Source of the DNA: Flavobacteriaceae bacterium Ap0902 | GTDB lineage: Bacteria; Bacteroidota; Bacteroidia; Flavobacteriales; Weeksellaceae | NCBI GenBank assembly: GCA_009835005.1 | Contig: WTFG01000002.1 | Span: forward strand, 248,001-312,000 | DNA length: 64,000 nt | Direction: 5' to 3' | Notes under the pieces: model-generated | Databases searched by the model: none | Seen by the model: the letters and a program-made list of their open reading frames with translations, nothing else | Told to the model about the DNA's origin: nothing | Translations under genes and position numbers: made by a program | Shown: piece by piece, positions 17,454-27,245 of the stretch | Numbering within the stretch: position 1 is the first letter of the stretch | Layout of the letters: the number at the start of each line of letters is the position of its first letter

Positions 17454-18914
17454 TCAATCTTTACTCAATCGCTTTACACACCTTCCTCTTGGTTGATCAG
17501 CCTTACGTAAGGCAATATCCGAGTGCAAAAATTTTACTGCCGCAGCAGAGTCCTTTACTTTTGAAGTAATACGTAAGATCATTTCTTCTTCAAAAATGTT
17601 TAATACAGTTTGTCTAATACCTTTTTCTCTCCAGTTGGAATATGGATTACATTCTTTTGTAATAATTCTTGCAAGAGAAAGAGCATCCAATAAAGCTTGA
17701 TTGGCTCCCTGTCCTTTAAAAGGACTCATGGGGTGCGCTGCATCACCAATTAATGTTGCCAATGGACTATGATTTAAATATTTTGGTTTTAATACAGTTC
17801 GGTCATAAACTGGATAACCAGATATTAATTTTTCTGAAGATGCTTCTATGATTTGTGGAATAGGGGCGTGCCAAGTCTTTAACCTATTCATTGCATTAGC
17901 TTTTAAAACTTTAGTGCCAGCCTTATTTAACTGGATTGCTTTCTTCTCTGCAATTGGAAAACTTAACTGCCACATGACAGATTCAGCATCATAAGGCATC
18001 ATATAAATTCTCTCATGCCCGTTCGCCGTTTGGAATACGGTGGCTGAATCGAGTAGAGGACTTTTAAAATTCAAATCCTTTAACTTGCAGATTCCTAGCA
18101 CCACCATACAATCTAAATATTGCAAAGGAGTTTTTTCTTCACCAATAATTTTATCTCTAACAAGGCTGCGTATGCCATCGGCGCCAACTATTAAATCTGC
18201 CGTGACCGTTTTAATTTCTTCATTAATCTTAAAATTTAAAGTAGCATCGTTTATATTTTCTTTGTAATCAATGAGTTTATGATTCCATTGAATATTTTCT
18301 AAGTCTTTTAATTGATTGATTAATGCTAACCTGAGTGATTGTCTGGCAACATGGATATTGGTCTTTTTAGTTTTTCTGTAATTTTCTTCATTCAACCATT
18401 TCCGCATACCCCATTCGCCTAAAATTTCTCCCGCTGCATTATGCACTACATGTCTTGTAGATATAATTCCTTCTTTCAATTGCGTAATACCAAAACCTTG
18501 AATCGCTTTGCTTGCTTGTTGCAATGTTAAACCATAGCCTTGGGTTCTGGCATCAAAACTTGGGTCTTTTTCATATAAAGTAAACGGTATTCCACGATGC
18601 TCGCAAGCCACAGCCAATGCGGCACCACCGATTCCTGCGCCGATAATGGCAATTTTTGGGAAATTTTTAAAATCAGATTTTAAAAAGTTGTCGGCTTCTA
18701 TTAAACCTTTACCTTTACAATAGGGACACGCTATAAAACTAGCTTTTGGTTGGGTTGGAGGAGATAAAAAATTACTATTGGATAGATGAAATTCTTCTAG
18801 CGCTTTTTGATATTTTAATTTAACACTTTTACGTACTTTTTGTCGTTTCTTTCCTAGTCCTTTACATTTGGGACAAACTTGCCAGTATTTAAAATTTTCT
18901 TCCTTAGATTTCAT
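17454..18914 (-). CDS. FAD-dependent monooxygenase with N-terminal DnaJ-type zinc ribbon
   Basis: A 486-residue protein. Residues 14-21 (CPKCKGLG) and 63-70 (CPYCKGKG) form two CxxCxGxG units like half of a DnaJ zinc finger, separated by a basic linker. The rest is a class A flavoprotein monooxygenase of the PHBH/TetX fold: dinucleotide motif GAGIGG at 92-97, VGADGIRS in the middle, and GDAAHPMSPFKGQGAN for FAD. Class A enzymes hydroxylate small aromatics or polyketide-like compounds with NAD(P)H and oxygen. The substrate is unknown. The zinc ribbon is an uncommon attachment. The ATG at 18914 is used; an in-frame GTG lies three codons earlier. Confidence 0.85.
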   Translation of the reverse strand: MKSKEENFKYWQVCPKCKGLGKKRQKVRKSVKLKYQKALEEFHLSNSNFLSPPTQPKASFIACPYCKGKGLIEADNFLKSDFKNFPKIAIIGAGIGGAALAVACEHRGIPFTLYEKDPSFDARTQGYGLTLQQASKAIQGFGITQLKEGIISTRHVVHNAAGEILGEWGMRKWLNEENYRKTKKTNIHVARQSLRLALINQLKDLENIQWNHKLIDYKENINDATLNFKINEEIKTVTADLIVGADGIRSLVRDKIIGEEKTPLQYLDCMVVLGICKLKDLNFKSPLLDSATVFQTANGHERIYMMPYDAESVMWQLSFPIAEKKAIQLNKAGTKVLKANAMNRLKTWHAPIPQIIEASSEKLISGYPVYDRTVLKPKYLNHSPLATLIGDAAHPMSPFKGQGANQALLDALSLARIITKECNPYSNWREKGIRQTVLNIFEEEMILRITSKVKDSAAAVKFLHSDIALRKADQPRGRCVKRLSKD

Positions 18915-18937
18915 ACATCCCACGTAGAATTATAGAT

Positions 18938-18974
18938 AAAAAACCTCAAAATTAGTAGAACTAAAATTGAGGTT
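18938..18974 (-). terminator. rho-independent terminator of the helicase gene
   Basis: AACCTCAA/TTGAGGTT plus an inner TTAGT/ACTAA stem with an A-A internal loop and a three-base tip. On the minus strand a T-run follows. Confidence 0.75.
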
Positions 18975-18992
18975 AAGTTATGATAATTTAGA

Positions 18993-20306
18993 TTATCTGT
19001 TTCTACTTCTTCTAGAAGAAGAATTTGATTTACTGCCAGAGGAACTTCCACTTCTACGGCCTCCTCCAGATCTATGATTGTTTCTACTTTTGCCTTGGTA
19101 AGAATTTCCACCACCACCTTTTCTACCGCTAGATTTTTTCTTTTGTGTAGAGGCTCTTAGAGGCTCTGTGGTATCTGTAGGCTCAAATCCTTCTATTATT
19201 TCTGTATCAATTTTTTGATTTAATACTTTCTCAATCGCTTTCTGAAAATCCGTTTCTGCACTACTCACTAGAGAAATCGCCTCTCCAGCAGCACCTGCTC
19301 TTCCTGTTCTACCAATTCTATGCACATAATCCTCTGGTACATTGGGTAACTCAAAATTAATTACATGTGGTAATAATGGAATATCTAATCCACGTGCTGC
19401 AATATCTGTTGCAACTAATACACGAATATCACCATCTTTAAAATTAGCCAATGCTTTTGTTCTAGCTCCTTGGCTCTTGTTGCCATGAATGGCAGCTGAG
19501 GAAATCCCAGAAGCGATTAACTTTTTAGTTAATTTATTTGCACCATGCTTGGTTCTAGTGAAGATTAAAACTTGATCCCATAGACCATCTTTAATTAACT
19601 TTGTTGCTAAGGCCGTTTTTTTAGCTTTATCTACTAAATAAACTTTATGAGAGACTTTCTCTGCCGTTGTATTTTGTGGTGTAGCGGCAACAGAGACAGG
19701 ATTATTTAGAATTCCGTTGGCCAATTTTTTAATATCATTTGAGAATGTCGCAGAAAACATCAAATTTTGACGTTTGGCGGGCATAAAACTCATGATTTTA
19801 TTGATATCCCGCACAAATCCCATATCCAGCATTCTATCTGCCTCATCCAGGATAAGCACTTCTATGTTTTTAAAAGAAACCTCTTTTTGATTATGCAAAT
19901 CTAATAATCTACCAGGTGTAGCAATTAAAACATCCACACCATTTCTCAAGGTACTGATTTGCTTTCCAGCTTTCACACCACCAAAAATGACGGCAGATTT
20001 AATCTCTAAATATTTACCATACTCTTTTACATTTTCGTAAATCTGTGCAGCAAGTTCTCTGGTAGGCGTCAAAATTAAAACCCTTGGTTGTTTTCTATTC
20101 TTGTGACTAGATTGCGTAATATTATGCAACACAGGCAATGTAAAACCAGCAGTTTTTCCAGTTCCTGTTTGTGCAGAAGCCATCATATCCTTGCCCTCTA
20201 ATATGGGTGGTATGGCTTTAATTTGAATGGGTGATGGGGTATCGTATCCTTTTTCTTCGATGGCTTTTAATAAGGCATCGGATAATCCTAAAGATTTAAA
20301 TGTCAT
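18993..20306 (-). CDS. DEAD-box RNA helicase, RhlE type
   Basis: A 437-residue ATP-dependent RNA helicase. Motifs in order: Q motif region [11 protein letters not shown], motif [15 protein letters not shown], motif II DEAD in [15 protein letters not shown], and motif [12 protein letters not shown]. After residue 370 a basic Ser/Gly/Arg-rich tail probably binds RNA. RhlE-type helicases act in ribosome assembly and RNA decay, often in the cold. A second helicase is at 57153-58403. Confidence 0.93.
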   Translation of the reverse strand: MTFKSLGLSDALLKAIEEKGYDTPSPIQIKAIPPILEGKDMMASAQTGTGKTAGFTLPVLHNITQSSHKNRKQPRVLILTPTRELAAQIYENVKEYGKYLEIKSAVIFGGVKAGKQISTLRNGVDVLIATPGRLLDLHNQKEVSFKNIEVLILDEADRMLDMGFVRDINKIMSFMPAKRQNLMFSATFSNDIKKLANGILNNPVSVAATPQNTTAEKVSHKVYLVDKAKKTALATKLIKDGLWDQVLIFTRTKHGANKLTKKLIASGISSAAIHGNKSQGARTKALANFKDGDIRVLVATDIAARGLDIPLLPHVINFELPNVPEDYVHRIGRTGRAGAAGEAISLVSSAETDFQKAIEKVLNQKIDTEIIEGFEPTDTTEPLRASTQKKKSSGRKGGGGNSYQGKSRNNHRSGGGRRSGSSSGSKSNSSSRRSRNR

Positions 20307-20441
20307 ATATAATATTTAAGAAATTCCTAAGTGTGGAATTACTATGAACGCACAAAGATACAGTATTTATATTAAATGCCTATATATTAGAATTTTCTAT
20401 ATTCTATTTAATCACATAATAGAATCAATAACCAGTTGTTT

Positions 20442-20684
20442 CTAATCTTCTTTATCATGAAGCATATCCAAATACAATTGCTCTACTTTTTCTCTAGCCC
20501 AAGGTGTTCTTCTTAGAAATTTTAAACTAGATTTAATAGAAGGATCATAGTTAAAACTTCTAATATTAACCTTTTGGCCTAATTCTTCCCAGCCATAATA
20601 TGCAACAAGTTCTTCTAAAATCTGCAGAAGTTTAACGCCATGTAATGGATTATTAGGTTGTTCGTTATTTGAATTTTGACTCAT
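20442..20684 (-). CDS. VF530/DUF2132 family small protein
   Basis: An 80-residue protein with [20 protein letters not shown] and [20 protein letters not shown], the hallmark of the VF530 (DUF2132) family. Known structures are small helical folds proposed to bind DNA. The role is unknown. It is a lone gene between helicase and carbonic anhydrase. Confidence 0.88.
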   Translation of the reverse strand: MSQNSNNEQPNNPLHGVKLLQILEELVAYYGWEELGQKVNIRSFNYDPSIKSSLKFLRRTPWAREKVEQLYLDMLHDKED

Positions 20685-20781
20685 TCTATGTGTTTTAAAT
20701 TGAAATTAATCCAAGGCATGTTTATCCTTATAATAAAATAATTCTATTCTTGAATCTAACAATCAAAAGTAACTTAACCAT

Positions 20782-20820
20782 AAAAAAACTGTTATCCAAA
20801 TAGAAGTGTGAATAACAGTT
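20782..20820 (-). terminator. rho-independent terminator of the carbonic anhydrase gene
   Basis: A nine-pair AACTGTTAT/ATAACAGTT stem. On the minus strand it ends in a run of seven T. Confidence 0.75.
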
Positions 20821-20844
20821 ATTTTTATAAATATTGAAAGTTAA

Positions 20845-21609
20845 TTACTCCTCTAATAATTGCACCTTTCCATCTTCTACACTATAATAAGCCCCAACGA
20901 TTTTAATCTGTCCTTCTTTTTCCATATTGCTGATTAATGGACTTCTCTCTCTAATATTCTCAATGGTTTCTGTTACGTTATTTTTAACTACGCTTTCCAT
21001 GTAATTCTTATCCTTCGCATTCCTTTCACCTTCTGTTTTAGCAATGGCAGGTTCTATCTCATTCAATAAGCTTGTGACATTATCACTTCCAACATCCACT
21101 TGATTCACGGCAGATTTAACAGCACCACAATTCTGATGTCCCATGACCATCAAAACCTTAGATCCAGCCACAGCCAAACCATATTCCATACTTCCAAGCA
21201 ATGCTTCATCCTCCACATTACCTGCAACACGCGCTACGAAAATATCACCAACACCTTGATCAAAAATATATTCTACAGGCACCCTAGAATCTATACAAGC
21301 TAGCACCACAGCTTTCGGGAATTGTCCTTCTGCAGTTGAGACCACTTGTGCATGTAGATCTCTATTAATCATGTCACCAGATAAATACCTTTCATTCCCA
21401 TTCAATAAATCTTGCAAAGCCTCATCTGGGGTAAGGGTGCTTTGTGTATCCTTATTCATGACATCCGTTACCAAGGAATCTTCTGTATTTTCTACTACAC
21501 TGTTTCCGTTTGAATCATTGACAGTTTCCGTGCTATTTTGCTGATCGCAACTAGTAAATCCAATTAATGCAGATAATACGATTGCGGATAATAAATTCTT
21601 TTTTAACAT
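20845..21609 (-). CDS. beta-class carbonic anhydrase lipoprotein
   Basis: A 254-residue enzyme interconverting CO2 and bicarbonate. A lipoprotein signal ends with Cys21 in GFTSC, followed by a Ser/Thr/Asp/Asn-rich tether to about residue 60. Zinc ligands are Cys105, His158 and Cys161, and the Asp107-Arg109 dyad lies in ACIDSR. All key residues are present. The export signal places it on the periplasmic side of a membrane, unlike the usual cytoplasmic enzyme. Confidence 0.92.
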   Translation of the reverse strand: MLKKNLLSAIVLSALIGFTSCDQQNSTETVNDSNGNSVVENTEDSLVTDVMNKDTQSTLTPDEALQDLLNGNERYLSGDMINRDLHAQVVSTAEGQFPKAVVLACIDSRVPVEYIFDQGVGDIFVARVAGNVEDEALLGSMEYGLAVAGSKVLMVMGHQNCGAVKSAVNQVDVGSDNVTSLLNEIEPAIAKTEGERNAKDKNYMESVVKNNVTETIENIRERSPLISNMEKEGQIKIVGAYYSVEDGKVQLLEE

Positions 21610-21812
21610 TTTTATAATTTTCTATTGTAGCAAATATAATCATATTCTAATATGTACATATTTTTATCAATATTTTAAAATTAATTCTTGCTTCCCATTG
21701 TCATAACTTCATATCATCACATTAAACTATTATTTTTACTATCATCGTCATGCGCAAAAAGCTATTTCTTTAAGTAGCGATTTTATAGTTTTAGATAATA
21801 AGATTGCATGCA

Positions 21813-22475
21813 TCACAAAAACTTCCAAAATTCATTTTGCGGAAAACCTGCTATAAAAGCATGAGGTTTATCACTTTTAAACATTGGAAAATTTAATTTC
21901 CAGGCATGGAGTGCAATAGACAAAGGAAAATACGCTACAGGAGAACCATATTTAACATCACCAATGATGGGGCATCCAATATGAGATAATTGGGCTCTGA
22001 TTTGGTGAAATCGTCCTGTTTTGGGTTTAATTTTCAATAAATATCCATATTCATTTTTATTTATGATTTCATAGGATAGGGTAGCGGATACAGACTCTTT
22101 GGTTTTATGAATTGTGATATCTGCTCTTTTATCTTTCTGATTTTTGATTAAAAAATGTTTTAAGATTTCTTCATCTTTTCTGGGCTTATTTTGAACAATT
22201 GCTAAATAGGTCTTATGAATTTTTCTCTCTCTAAAAAATTGATTGAATTGAATCAGGATATTTTTTTTCTTAGCGAAAATTAACACACCACTTGTTACCC
22301 TATCTAATCTATGAATAACACCAACATAAGGTTTTTTAGAACGTTCTTCTAAATATTGATAAAGTAAACTCTCCACTGTCACATCCTCAAAAGGACTGCG
22401 TTCACTGATAAGTCCAGCAGCTTTATTTATAACAACAAAATCACTGTTTTCAAATATTATTTGTAGAGGAGGCAT
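21813..22475 (-). CDS. RluA-family pseudouridine synthase
   Basis: A 220-residue RNA pseudouridine synthase with the catalytic aspartate in GVIHRLDRVTSGVLIFAK and the C-terminal KTGRFHQIRAQL motif. No S4 RNA-binding domain precedes it, so it is a short RluA/TruC-type enzyme. The RNA target (tRNA or 23S rRNA) cannot be told. Confidence 0.9.
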   Translation of the reverse strand: MPPLQIIFENSDFVVINKAAGLISERSPFEDVTVESLLYQYLEERSKKPYVGVIHRLDRVTSGVLIFAKKKNILIQFNQFFRERKIHKTYLAIVQNKPRKDEEILKHFLIKNQKDKRADITIHKTKESVSATLSYEIINKNEYGYLLKIKPKTGRFHQIRAQLSHIGCPIIGDVKYGSPVAYFPLSIALHAWKLNFPMFKSDKPHAFIAGFPQNEFWKFL

Positions 22476-22510
22476 GAATAATTTTTATAGATGTATTCAA
22501 TAATAAATTA

Positions 22511-22538
22511 AAAAAAAACGCCTCGGTTAGTAGGCGTT
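22511..22538 (-). terminator. rho-independent terminator of the secreted-protein pair
   Basis: AACGCCT/AGGCGTT stem at 22517-22538, followed on the minus strand by a long T-run. Confidence 0.8.
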
Positions 22539-22596
22539 TATTAATCATAAAATTAAATATATTTAATTAAATAGGAAATAATAGCATACACAAAAA

Positions 22597-23112
22597 TTAA
22601 TTCCAAAAACTCCAAACAGATCCATTGAAAATAGCAATAGACTTACTCTTAATGTCATAAACAATAGAACCAGCTTCTGGATTAGGTAAAGCCTTTTCCA
22701 CATCACTAACACGTGGTAAAATCATTGCTTTTTCTTTGCTCTCTAACTTTAGTACAGCTGGATCGGTTGTAGATTTTGTCCCATCGGAAATGATAACTCC
22801 GCTATTATTAGCAATATCATCTGTAGCTGGTGCTTCTACATTAGCATTTCCAGCAGGAGTCATATCAACCCAAAGAGTATTATTTTTAAATTTAATTTTT
22901 TGATCTGTTGTATCAAATACTAAACTTCCTTCTTCTCCTGTCGGATCAGACACCTGTGGTAATATTAGACTTTTTGCTACCCCACCAACAAACTCATCAT
23001 AGAAGTCAAGAATGGTACTATTATTAGTAATACTACTTTTCTCTATACTTACTTGTGCATTTGCATTAGAAGTTGCAAATAAACACATGATTGTTAACAC
23101 GATATTTCTCAT
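22597..23112 (-). CDS. secreted protein with repeated LILPxVSD modules
   Basis: A 171-residue exported protein with a signal peptide ending ANAQ near residue 20. Two related modules are visible: LILPQVSDPTGEEGSLVFD...FKNNTLWVD and MILPRVSDVEKALPNPEAGS...IFNGSVW. Such modules, in which a flat declarative beta-strand precedes an x-NGxxW turn, occur near the ends of flavobacterial surface proteins and tail-fibre-like proteins. The role is unknown. It follows the 633-residue protein by 23 bases, and both share the closing theme, so they probably work together. Confidence 0.6.
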   Translation of the reverse strand: MRNIVLTIMCLFATSNANAQVSIEKSSITNNSTILDFYDEFVGGVAKSLILPQVSDPTGEEGSLVFDTTDQKIKFKNNTLWVDMTPAGNANVEAPATDDIANNSGVIISDGTKSTTDPAVLKLESKEKAMILPRVSDVEKALPNPEAGSIVYDIKSKSIAIFNGSVWSFWN

Positions 23113-23135
23113 TATTAATTGTATTTATTGTTGAT

Positions 23136-25037
23136 TTACTTGTTACACCCAATAGAAGTACATTTCCATTCGCTTCCATTATATAACTCCATGCATTGGG
23201 TTGTTATATTCCAAATCATCATGCCTTCTACAGGCTCAGAGAATTTACTACGCTCTTGGGTAGTTAGCTTAGTTGGAACAAAACCATATTTTTTGGACTC
23301 CAATTTTATGAATCCATTTTTATGAGAAGTAACCCAATCTTCTGTATTTCTTTTTATAGTAGATATACCAATTTTTGTGTTTAAATCTTGCCCACCATTA
23401 AATGGTTCAGCCGTACAGACTATACACTCATCTCCTAAAGATTCTTGAAAAGAGGTTGCACCAAAATATAATACATTATTTGGGTCTGAGTGAACTAATG
23501 TTTGGGTAATTTCTTGTACTGGAGTACTAGGTATGTCAATTTTATATATTTTATTTTCTGAAGCAGAATATAACTCTCCATTAATAGTGGTAAGTCCATG
23601 AGAAGGGCTATAGATTTTACCTAAATCTCTCACACTTATAAAATTATAATTATCTGGATTAAAGGTTACTTCTAGTAATCTAGTTTCTGTTGGATTGTTT
23701 GCTGTTGTATACCAAGAAATGTATATTTTATTTCTAAAAATTACAAAATCACCTCCAGGTCTACCATCGCTAAATTCATTAGAGAAATCATGCCATATCT
23801 CTTCTCTATAAGGACTTAAAGAAGTAATACGCATTACTCTTTTAGATGTCTGGAAAGTTCTATAGCCAAACCCTCTTAGCGCAGTCCCATCGGGTAAAAA
23901 TGTTAAAGAATTATCAGAGGAACCATAACTGGATACTGAGTTGGGAACTAAGGCTTCATTACAACTTAAGGGATCTATCTCATATAACTGACCTCTATCA
24001 CCATCTCCATAAGACACTCCGTATAGTTTACCATTTGGTGCAAAAGCAATGTCACCATAGGTATAATTGGTTTTGCATAGAGCTGTTTTTTCCCCATTTT
24101 TAACATCAATGAAACTTAACTCATTTTGTTCACTGTCATTAAACCAAAGATTATTGTCAGACACATCACATAAATTTAAATTACATATCTCGAACAAAAA
24201 TTCAACGCCATCAGAAAAGTATGGTAAATCATTAGTACCATCCGTATAGTTGTAGTAATTTCCTTTCCCAGTAAACGTGAATGTTAAACTATTCATTGGA
24301 GCATCAGCCGTAAATAATAAACTACCAGCGGCCGTACTAAGACTAGGCGTATTTGGTACAGTTTCTCCAGGAAAGTTTTTATTAACCTGCACGTTAGTCT
24401 TCCTATAAAATGATTTATTATCAAGTTCAAATACGCTATTACCTTTTAATTTTGTAATACTTACGTTAGGAGTGATTAATGTAAATTTCCCGCTGTTCGC
24501 CTCAGCCATACCTGTATTATAATGAATAGCAGCACCCCCTAATCTATCTACATTTAATATAATTTCTTTAACTGGTTTACTAAAGGTAAATATAATAGTT
24601 CTTGTCCCAAAACTATTAGATTTATTGTAATCGAAAATTGCCTCAAATTTTAGAGCATTTTTAAAAGTTAAGTCCGGGGTGTAAAAAGGGTAGCCAGAAC
24701 CAGAAATGTCTCCTGTATTCTCTGTTGAATTTTTAGCATTAAAATAACCATTCCCTTTTGTTTTTCCATCATCCTTAGTATATTCAATGCCTGTATTATA
24801 AGTATTTTGAGAAGTCATTTTTACTGTAATATCGTCAGTAGAAGAACCTATTTGTGCTTCGGCAGAAGCAACATCTGAAGGATTAGAACCATTATAAAAA
24901 GCATCTACAGTATTTTCCCATTGCCCAGAATAAATACGATTAGAACAACTAGGCTGTTGTGCATAAATATTTGCGCATAACAACATAGAACAGAACATAA
25001 TACTGTAGTACAAATAACAATAATTTATTATTTTCAT
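23136..25037 (-). CDS. large secreted beta-propeller-like protein
   Basis: A 633-residue exported protein. After the signal (ends near IYAQ) there is a jelly-roll-like N-terminal half with Asn/Thr-rich strands. A propeller-like region follows (about 290-540) with units such as YGDIAFAPNGKLYGVSYG and LTTINGELYSASENKIYKID. The C-terminus ends in the same MIWN...YNGSEW theme as the next gene. Cysteines occur in pairs around 290-345 and near the end, which suits an extracellular protein. No enzyme motif is seen. Adhesion or surface structure is a guess. Confidence 0.6.
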   Translation of the reverse strand: MKIINYCYLYYSIMFCSMLLCANIYAQQPSCSNRIYSGQWENTVDAFYNGSNPSDVASAEAQIGSSTDDITVKMTSQNTYNTGIEYTKDDGKTKGNGYFNAKNSTENTGDISGSGYPFYTPDLTFKNALKFEAIFDYNKSNSFGTRTIIFTFSKPVKEIILNVDRLGGAAIHYNTGMAEANSGKFTLITPNVSITKLKGNSVFELDNKSFYRKTNVQVNKNFPGETVPNTPSLSTAAGSLLFTADAPMNSLTFTFTGKGNYYNYTDGTNDLPYFSDGVEFLFEICNLNLCDVSDNNLWFNDSEQNELSFIDVKNGEKTALCKTNYTYGDIAFAPNGKLYGVSYGDGDRGQLYEIDPLSCNEALVPNSVSSYGSSDNSLTFLPDGTALRGFGYRTFQTSKRVMRITSLSPYREEIWHDFSNEFSDGRPGGDFVIFRNKIYISWYTTANNPTETRLLEVTFNPDNYNFISVRDLGKIYSPSHGLTTINGELYSASENKIYKIDIPSTPVQEITQTLVHSDPNNVLYFGATSFQESLGDECIVCTAEPFNGGQDLNTKIGISTIKRNTEDWVTSHKNGFIKLESKKYGFVPTKLTTQERSKFSEPVEGMMIWNITTQCMELYNGSEWKCTSIGCNK

Positions 25038-25288
25038 TGTGAAGTATTAAAAATTTATAATTAGCGTGCAATAATACTAAATAACTTTTAATTAAACACA
25101 ATATAAAATGTTAAAAAAGAGAATATACTTGTTTCCAGATAAGATTTTCTAGATGCAATACAAAAATCCTTCTAGGATTTATATTTTGAAACCTAACCAA
25201 AATTAGATGATAACCTAATAAAATGCAGATTTTTATACACTTAAATATATTTATATAGTAAGATTGCCATAAAACTAAAACATAGTGT

Positions 25289-25599
25289 AACCATCGCCCA
25301 CACAGGTTCATACCTTTTTAATCCTAATTGTCTTTGAATTTCTTTAGTCGAAAAGCCTTTCTTGGTTACACTCATTAAAAACATTGTTTTATACCAAATC
25401 AAAAAGGATAGGTTCGAGTTTTCCATGATGGTTCCACTTCTAAGTGAAGTTCTGCTCCTACATTTCTTACACTCATAGCTCCATATACTCTTTATCCAAT
25501 AATGTTCTGTGTTTCCACATTTACAGGTAACCCCAATCTTATCTGGTTCTGATTTAAAGTGGTTCCTACAATTCTCTTCTGTATTAACGGATAACTTTC
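25289..25599 (-). pseudogene. IS1595-family transposase remnant
   Basis: On the minus strand this reads EENCRNHFK, a zinc-ribbon segment with EHYWIKSIWSYECKKC, and RTSLRSGTIMENSNLSFLI through KRYEPVWAMV. It is closely similar to residues of the intact transposase at 44402-45313. The DDE catalytic part is absent: homology ends at 25289 and unrelated sequence follows. No start codon or terminal repeat remains. The copy is a dead 5' fragment that borders the broken gene to its right. Confidence 0.85.
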
Positions 25600-25751
25600 A
25601 TAAGGTGGATTTTGATTATTTATTGCACTGCATTAATACGGTTGAGAATTTGGACAATAGGAATTTAAGTTTTGAGCAATATTATGAGGAGGAGTTCTTT
25701 TTGGCTAATTTGTCTGAACGATTACTTGAGAATGAAGAAAGTGAAGAATAA
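25600..25751 (+). pseudogene. orphan C-terminal coding fragment next to the IS remnant
   Basis: A plus-strand frame reads about 50 codons (from HKVDFDYLLHCINTVENL to LLENEESEE) with a clear protein-like, acidic composition and no start of its own. It begins exactly where transposase homology stops, so the upstream part was probably lost by insertion or deletion. It ends at a TAA inside a 10-bp palindrome (25747-25767). The family is not recognised. It is in the same frame as the PepSY remnant that follows. Confidence 0.45.
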
Positions 25752-25756
25752 CCTCT

Positions 25757-27017
25757 AAGAGGTTATTTCACGATTAATAATAGAACGGCCTCTATTGGTG
25801 ATTATGTAGAAGATTACTCCATAGGAGAGTTGATTTATAGGCTACATTTTTTGGCACCATTAAACATTCAGGGTAGATATGAATATATTTTAGCAGGTTT
25901 TGTCTCTTTTTTCTTTTTAATTGTTCTTTTGACAGGAATTTACATTCATTGGGATAAGATGATTTCTTACTTTTATGTGTTTAGAGCTACGGCGAAGTGG
26001 AAAGCGGTATGGACAGATTCTCATATTACTATGGGCTTTATAAGTCTACCATTTCAATTGATTTATGCCATCACGGGATGCACGCTTCTTTTAAGCGGCT
26101 CTTTTTTTGTAGACCCAGCTATAGATTATCTATATAGTAAAGATAGGGATGCATATTATAAAAATACAGAGGTTACTAGTCCTATTGAATTATCTCTGGC
26201 ACAAGGATGCTTGAATAATGATTTTTCTATCAATCAGCTCAATGCTAAGGCCAAAGAATTACAGCCTGATTTAATTTGGAGTAAATTGAAATTTAATCAT
26301 ATACATAATAAGAATATGACCGTTGAGTTTGTAGGTCATTTACTTTATAAGAAAGATATTTCGAGTCAAGGTTTAATTAAGTTTAAAGTTGAGAATGGGG
26401 AAATTCTTGACCAAATAAAACCAGAAAAATCATTTTCTTATACTGTCACTGTGAACAACATTTTGGATCGATTACATTTTGGCGATTTTGGAGGGTATCC
26501 ACTGAAGATAATTTTTATGATATTAGGTTTCTTATCGTGTTATGTAATTATTTCTGGCGTTATGATCTGGTATGTAGCTAGAGATAAAAAAAACAATTAG
26601 TCCAAGAAAAAGAAGAGTCAATTTCATTTTAACAAAATTATACTTATCAATTTCATTGGGGCTAATACCTATTATAGCGTTGAGTTTAAATGCATCAAAG
26701 TTTAACAGTCTATATATTGGAATTACCAATAAACCCTTTTTATATCATACTTTCTTTTATGGGTGGGGTATATTGATTATTATTCTTATGATCTTTAAAA
26801 GTTTTAAACAAATTATAACTACTGTGCCAATTTTAACCATATTATTTCTTTCACCATTCCTATAATCAATGGCTTTACGTACAAATGGTTTTGGGAAACA
26901 TTGAACCCCACGTTCATTTCAATATTTTCAGTAGACTTTTTGTGGTGCCTTATAGGAATGACCTCTCTCTATGCGTTATGGAAAATAAATAAGCCACAAC
27001 GACCCGAAAGTAGTTAA
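25757..27017 (+). pseudogene. PepSY-associated membrane protein, truncated and frameshifted
   Basis: Three consecutive open stretches in different frames together give one PepSY-TM protein. They are GELIYRLHFLAPLN...HWDKM...WTDSHITMGFISLPFQ (to 26599), then a polytopic piece with KLYLSISLGLIPIIALSL (from about 26600), then INGFTYKWFWETLNP...SLYALWKI to 27017. Frame changes occur at an eight-A tract near 26586-26593 and near 26860. The N-terminal PepSY part is missing. Members are inner-membrane proteins often linked to iron-siderophore uptake. All three pieces match in order, so decay of a single gene is well supported. Confidence 0.75.
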
Positions 27018-27245
27018 ATAAAAAGTATCTGAGAATGCTTTATTTTGAAAAGTTTCTCACAAAATTTAAAATATGGCATTTTTCAGGCGTTCCATAAATA
27101 CGAACTTTCATATTCATTTTGAAAGTATTTGTCTTGTCAAGAGTCATAGAAGTTTTTTTTAAAATATTTTTAGACCATATATGATAATATTTTTTATTAT
27201 GAAAAAAAATATTAAATTTAATAGCGAATCACAAAAATAAGTATT

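Noticed and set aside
25747-25767. 10-bp palindrome read as a terminator
   Set aside because: The arms are separated by one base, too tight for a stable RNA hairpin, and no T-run follows.
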